Source of the DNA: Bacteroidota bacterium
GTDB taxonomy: Bacteria > Bacteroidota > Bacteroidia > Chitinophagales > Saprospiraceae
DNA length: 7,485 bases
Assembly (NCBI GenBank): GCA_029573365.1
Contig: JAKQGD010000130.1
Location: forward strand, 1 to 7,485
Direction: 5' to 3'
This document shows, one piece after another, positions 7,301 through 7,485 of this stretch. Each line of letters opens with the position of its first letter. Position 1 is the stretch's first letter. A model generated the notes under the pieces. It searched no databases, was not told the origin of the DNA, and worked only from the letters and a program-made list of their open reading frames with translations. The position numbers and the translations under genes were made by a program.

Positions 7301-7485
7301 TGTATTTAACTTTACTGTGAAAAATGAGGGACAAGTTCCTGTTTCAAGATTTAAACTGGTGGATTATTTTTCGCCGCAGACAGATCTTGTCGACCCTACA
7401 TGGCAAAACGTCAATGGTATGGCAGAAAAAGAGGTCACTGTTCCGGGCAATTTACAACCCGGCCAGACGGTGACTACACAATGCA
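4365..7485 (+). CDS. Large exported SdrD-B/beta-propeller/DUF11 surface protein (3' end outside the window)
   Basis: The frame is open from ATG 4365 to the window edge, 1040 complete codons with no stop. Residues 1-34 form a signal peptide: Arg12, a hydrophobic core MIVLLLALL (19-27) and an ANA/Q cleavage site. Cys36 follows but there is no lipobox. Residues 41-105 are an SdrD-B-like Ig module with a Ca-binding-type loop D50-D52-N54-G55...E61. Residues about 110-520 look like a beta-propeller, with WGLAW (196-200) and ISPDGKYLYVVN (278-289). Residues 526-659 are a second SdrD-B module (loop D536-N538-N540-G541...E547, ending NFDIGLAPSG). DUF11 repeats lie at 663-770 and 799-905. An Asp-rich linker spans 912-952, and a third DUF11 repeat starts at 960 (IDLSLVKTV). 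Known families with this layout are exported surface or secreted proteins, probably adhesive; the role here is inferred. A type IX sorting domain or gliding-motility-type C-terminus would lie beyond the edge. The gene is GC-richer than the left end of the window and appears to be transcribed alone. Confidence 0.92.
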   Translation, partial: MKNSIQHPCVTRALSYLPMIVLLLALLSPRQANAQCVASKGTIEGYVFRDSDNNGVRGAAESGLEGVMVQAHDATGAQVGTATTNSSGNFIFTGLSDGTMVRLTYRYSSDFSSSVMGQSNGSTVQFVQVPSCGSGIGLLQASDLCNADTEIITTCFVQGTTAERTQEPTIVGIPYGFNSTTPARKFAMHGETGSIWGLAWKNSTREIFSAAFVKQNTGLKYGHDAILRTVYNGTMYTTSLFVRLSDLGQETGTLTISDPKNCSYGSQVGKTGLGGMVISPDGKYLYVVNIYNNTLVRVATSNPAAATTTSYKIPGTGSYAFGLKYYGDHIYVGTTVPGDVSSVYKFDPTTATFTDTGLEIEAGAHWDTQFVGGPPAYWLTDIDFSDNGDMLISLADRIGHTFCNNTTSRLDEQKGDLVIAWKSGNGWQLEDKTGGKEFFSDDFWVPNPAYHSEITIGSIFALPGTGSVVATVFDPELNSYSGGLHRYNTETGKKEGSKELYTRETVNLFGKASGFGDITAICGAPDIEIGNLVWIDFNKNGYQDADENGVAGIGINLYNESCQLIASTVTDSKGNYVFNKSNVSGGITQDTRYFVGIDPANTDPETGAFLFSGTFYSLAPHKEDLLNINSDAGSLLPCKDGLIAVQVRETSHNFDIGLAPSGECSMKIYKQVLNEKAVTREDMIIFEISVVNTGQSILTDITIEDKMPEGYEFVPEVNQKWTNTNGTLSTVLQERLLPGSRAGVLLHLRFSKTAKVINFVNVARITGARDGFGNSIIDLKTCLGQAEDGYASDLPVVCDLALVHKVDVDRVYTPDSEVTLTTTVCNQGSIDAETYQIVNYMNPEFDFDPQDNPGWNISQDLKYLTYDEGKALEPGTCRDYKIKFTILEDVNVSEIVNYAEISHGSCQGVAGDFDFDSKPDRIPNNDKGGQPKGVTDNMMDDNGTNDEDDQDPAVVSLNEIDLSLVKTVASRRAAAGDVIVFNFTVKNEGQVPVSRFKLVDYFSPQTDLVDPTWQNVNGMAEKEVTVPGNLQPGQTVTTQC

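Overview
The window looks like chromosomal DNA from a member of the Bacteroidota. Four things point there. RimO and the RlmI-type methyltransferase read like Bacteroidota orthologues. Shine-Dalgarno sequences are mostly absent. The divergent intergenic region carries a TATATTTG element of the TAnnTTTG type used by the primary sigma factor of this phylum. The last gene encodes a large secreted protein built from SdrD-B-like and DUF11 modules, a common surface-protein type in marine and gliding Bacteroidota. Genus cannot be told from the sequence.

Layout. Bases 1-441 are AT-rich and hold no convincing gene. They contain two diverged copies of a ~75-bp direct repeat (1-76 and 179-253, period 178 bp), with a perfect 9-bp inverted repeat between them (105-124). 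The window starts inside the repeat, so the array may continue upstream. Next come two + strand genes: an aldo/keto reductase (442-1383) and rimO (1535-2845), the radical-SAM methylthiotransferase for ribosomal protein S12. On the - strand, tail to tail with rimO and only 7 bp away, is a class I SAM-dependent rRNA methyltransferase of the RlmI/RlmO family (2853-4037). A ~330-bp divergent intergenic region follows. It has A/T tracts, a promoter-like TATATTTG and a leader with two adjacent hairpins. It precedes a very long + strand gene that starts at 4365 and is still open at the window end (1040 complete codons).

Function. RimO and the methyltransferase both modify the translation apparatus (a ribosomal protein and 23S rRNA), but they are convergent and not an operon. 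The aldo/keto reductase has the full catalytic tetrad; its substrate is unknown. The long protein has a signal peptide, an SdrD-B-like module, a probable beta-propeller, a second SdrD-B-like module, two DUF11 repeats, an Asp-rich linker and the start of a third DUF11 repeat. It is most likely an exported surface or secreted adhesin-like protein; its sorting signal, if any, lies beyond the window.

No RNA gene, CRISPR array, complete insertion sequence or recognisable defence system was seen. The least explained parts are the repeat region at the left end and the structured leader of the large surface-protein gene.
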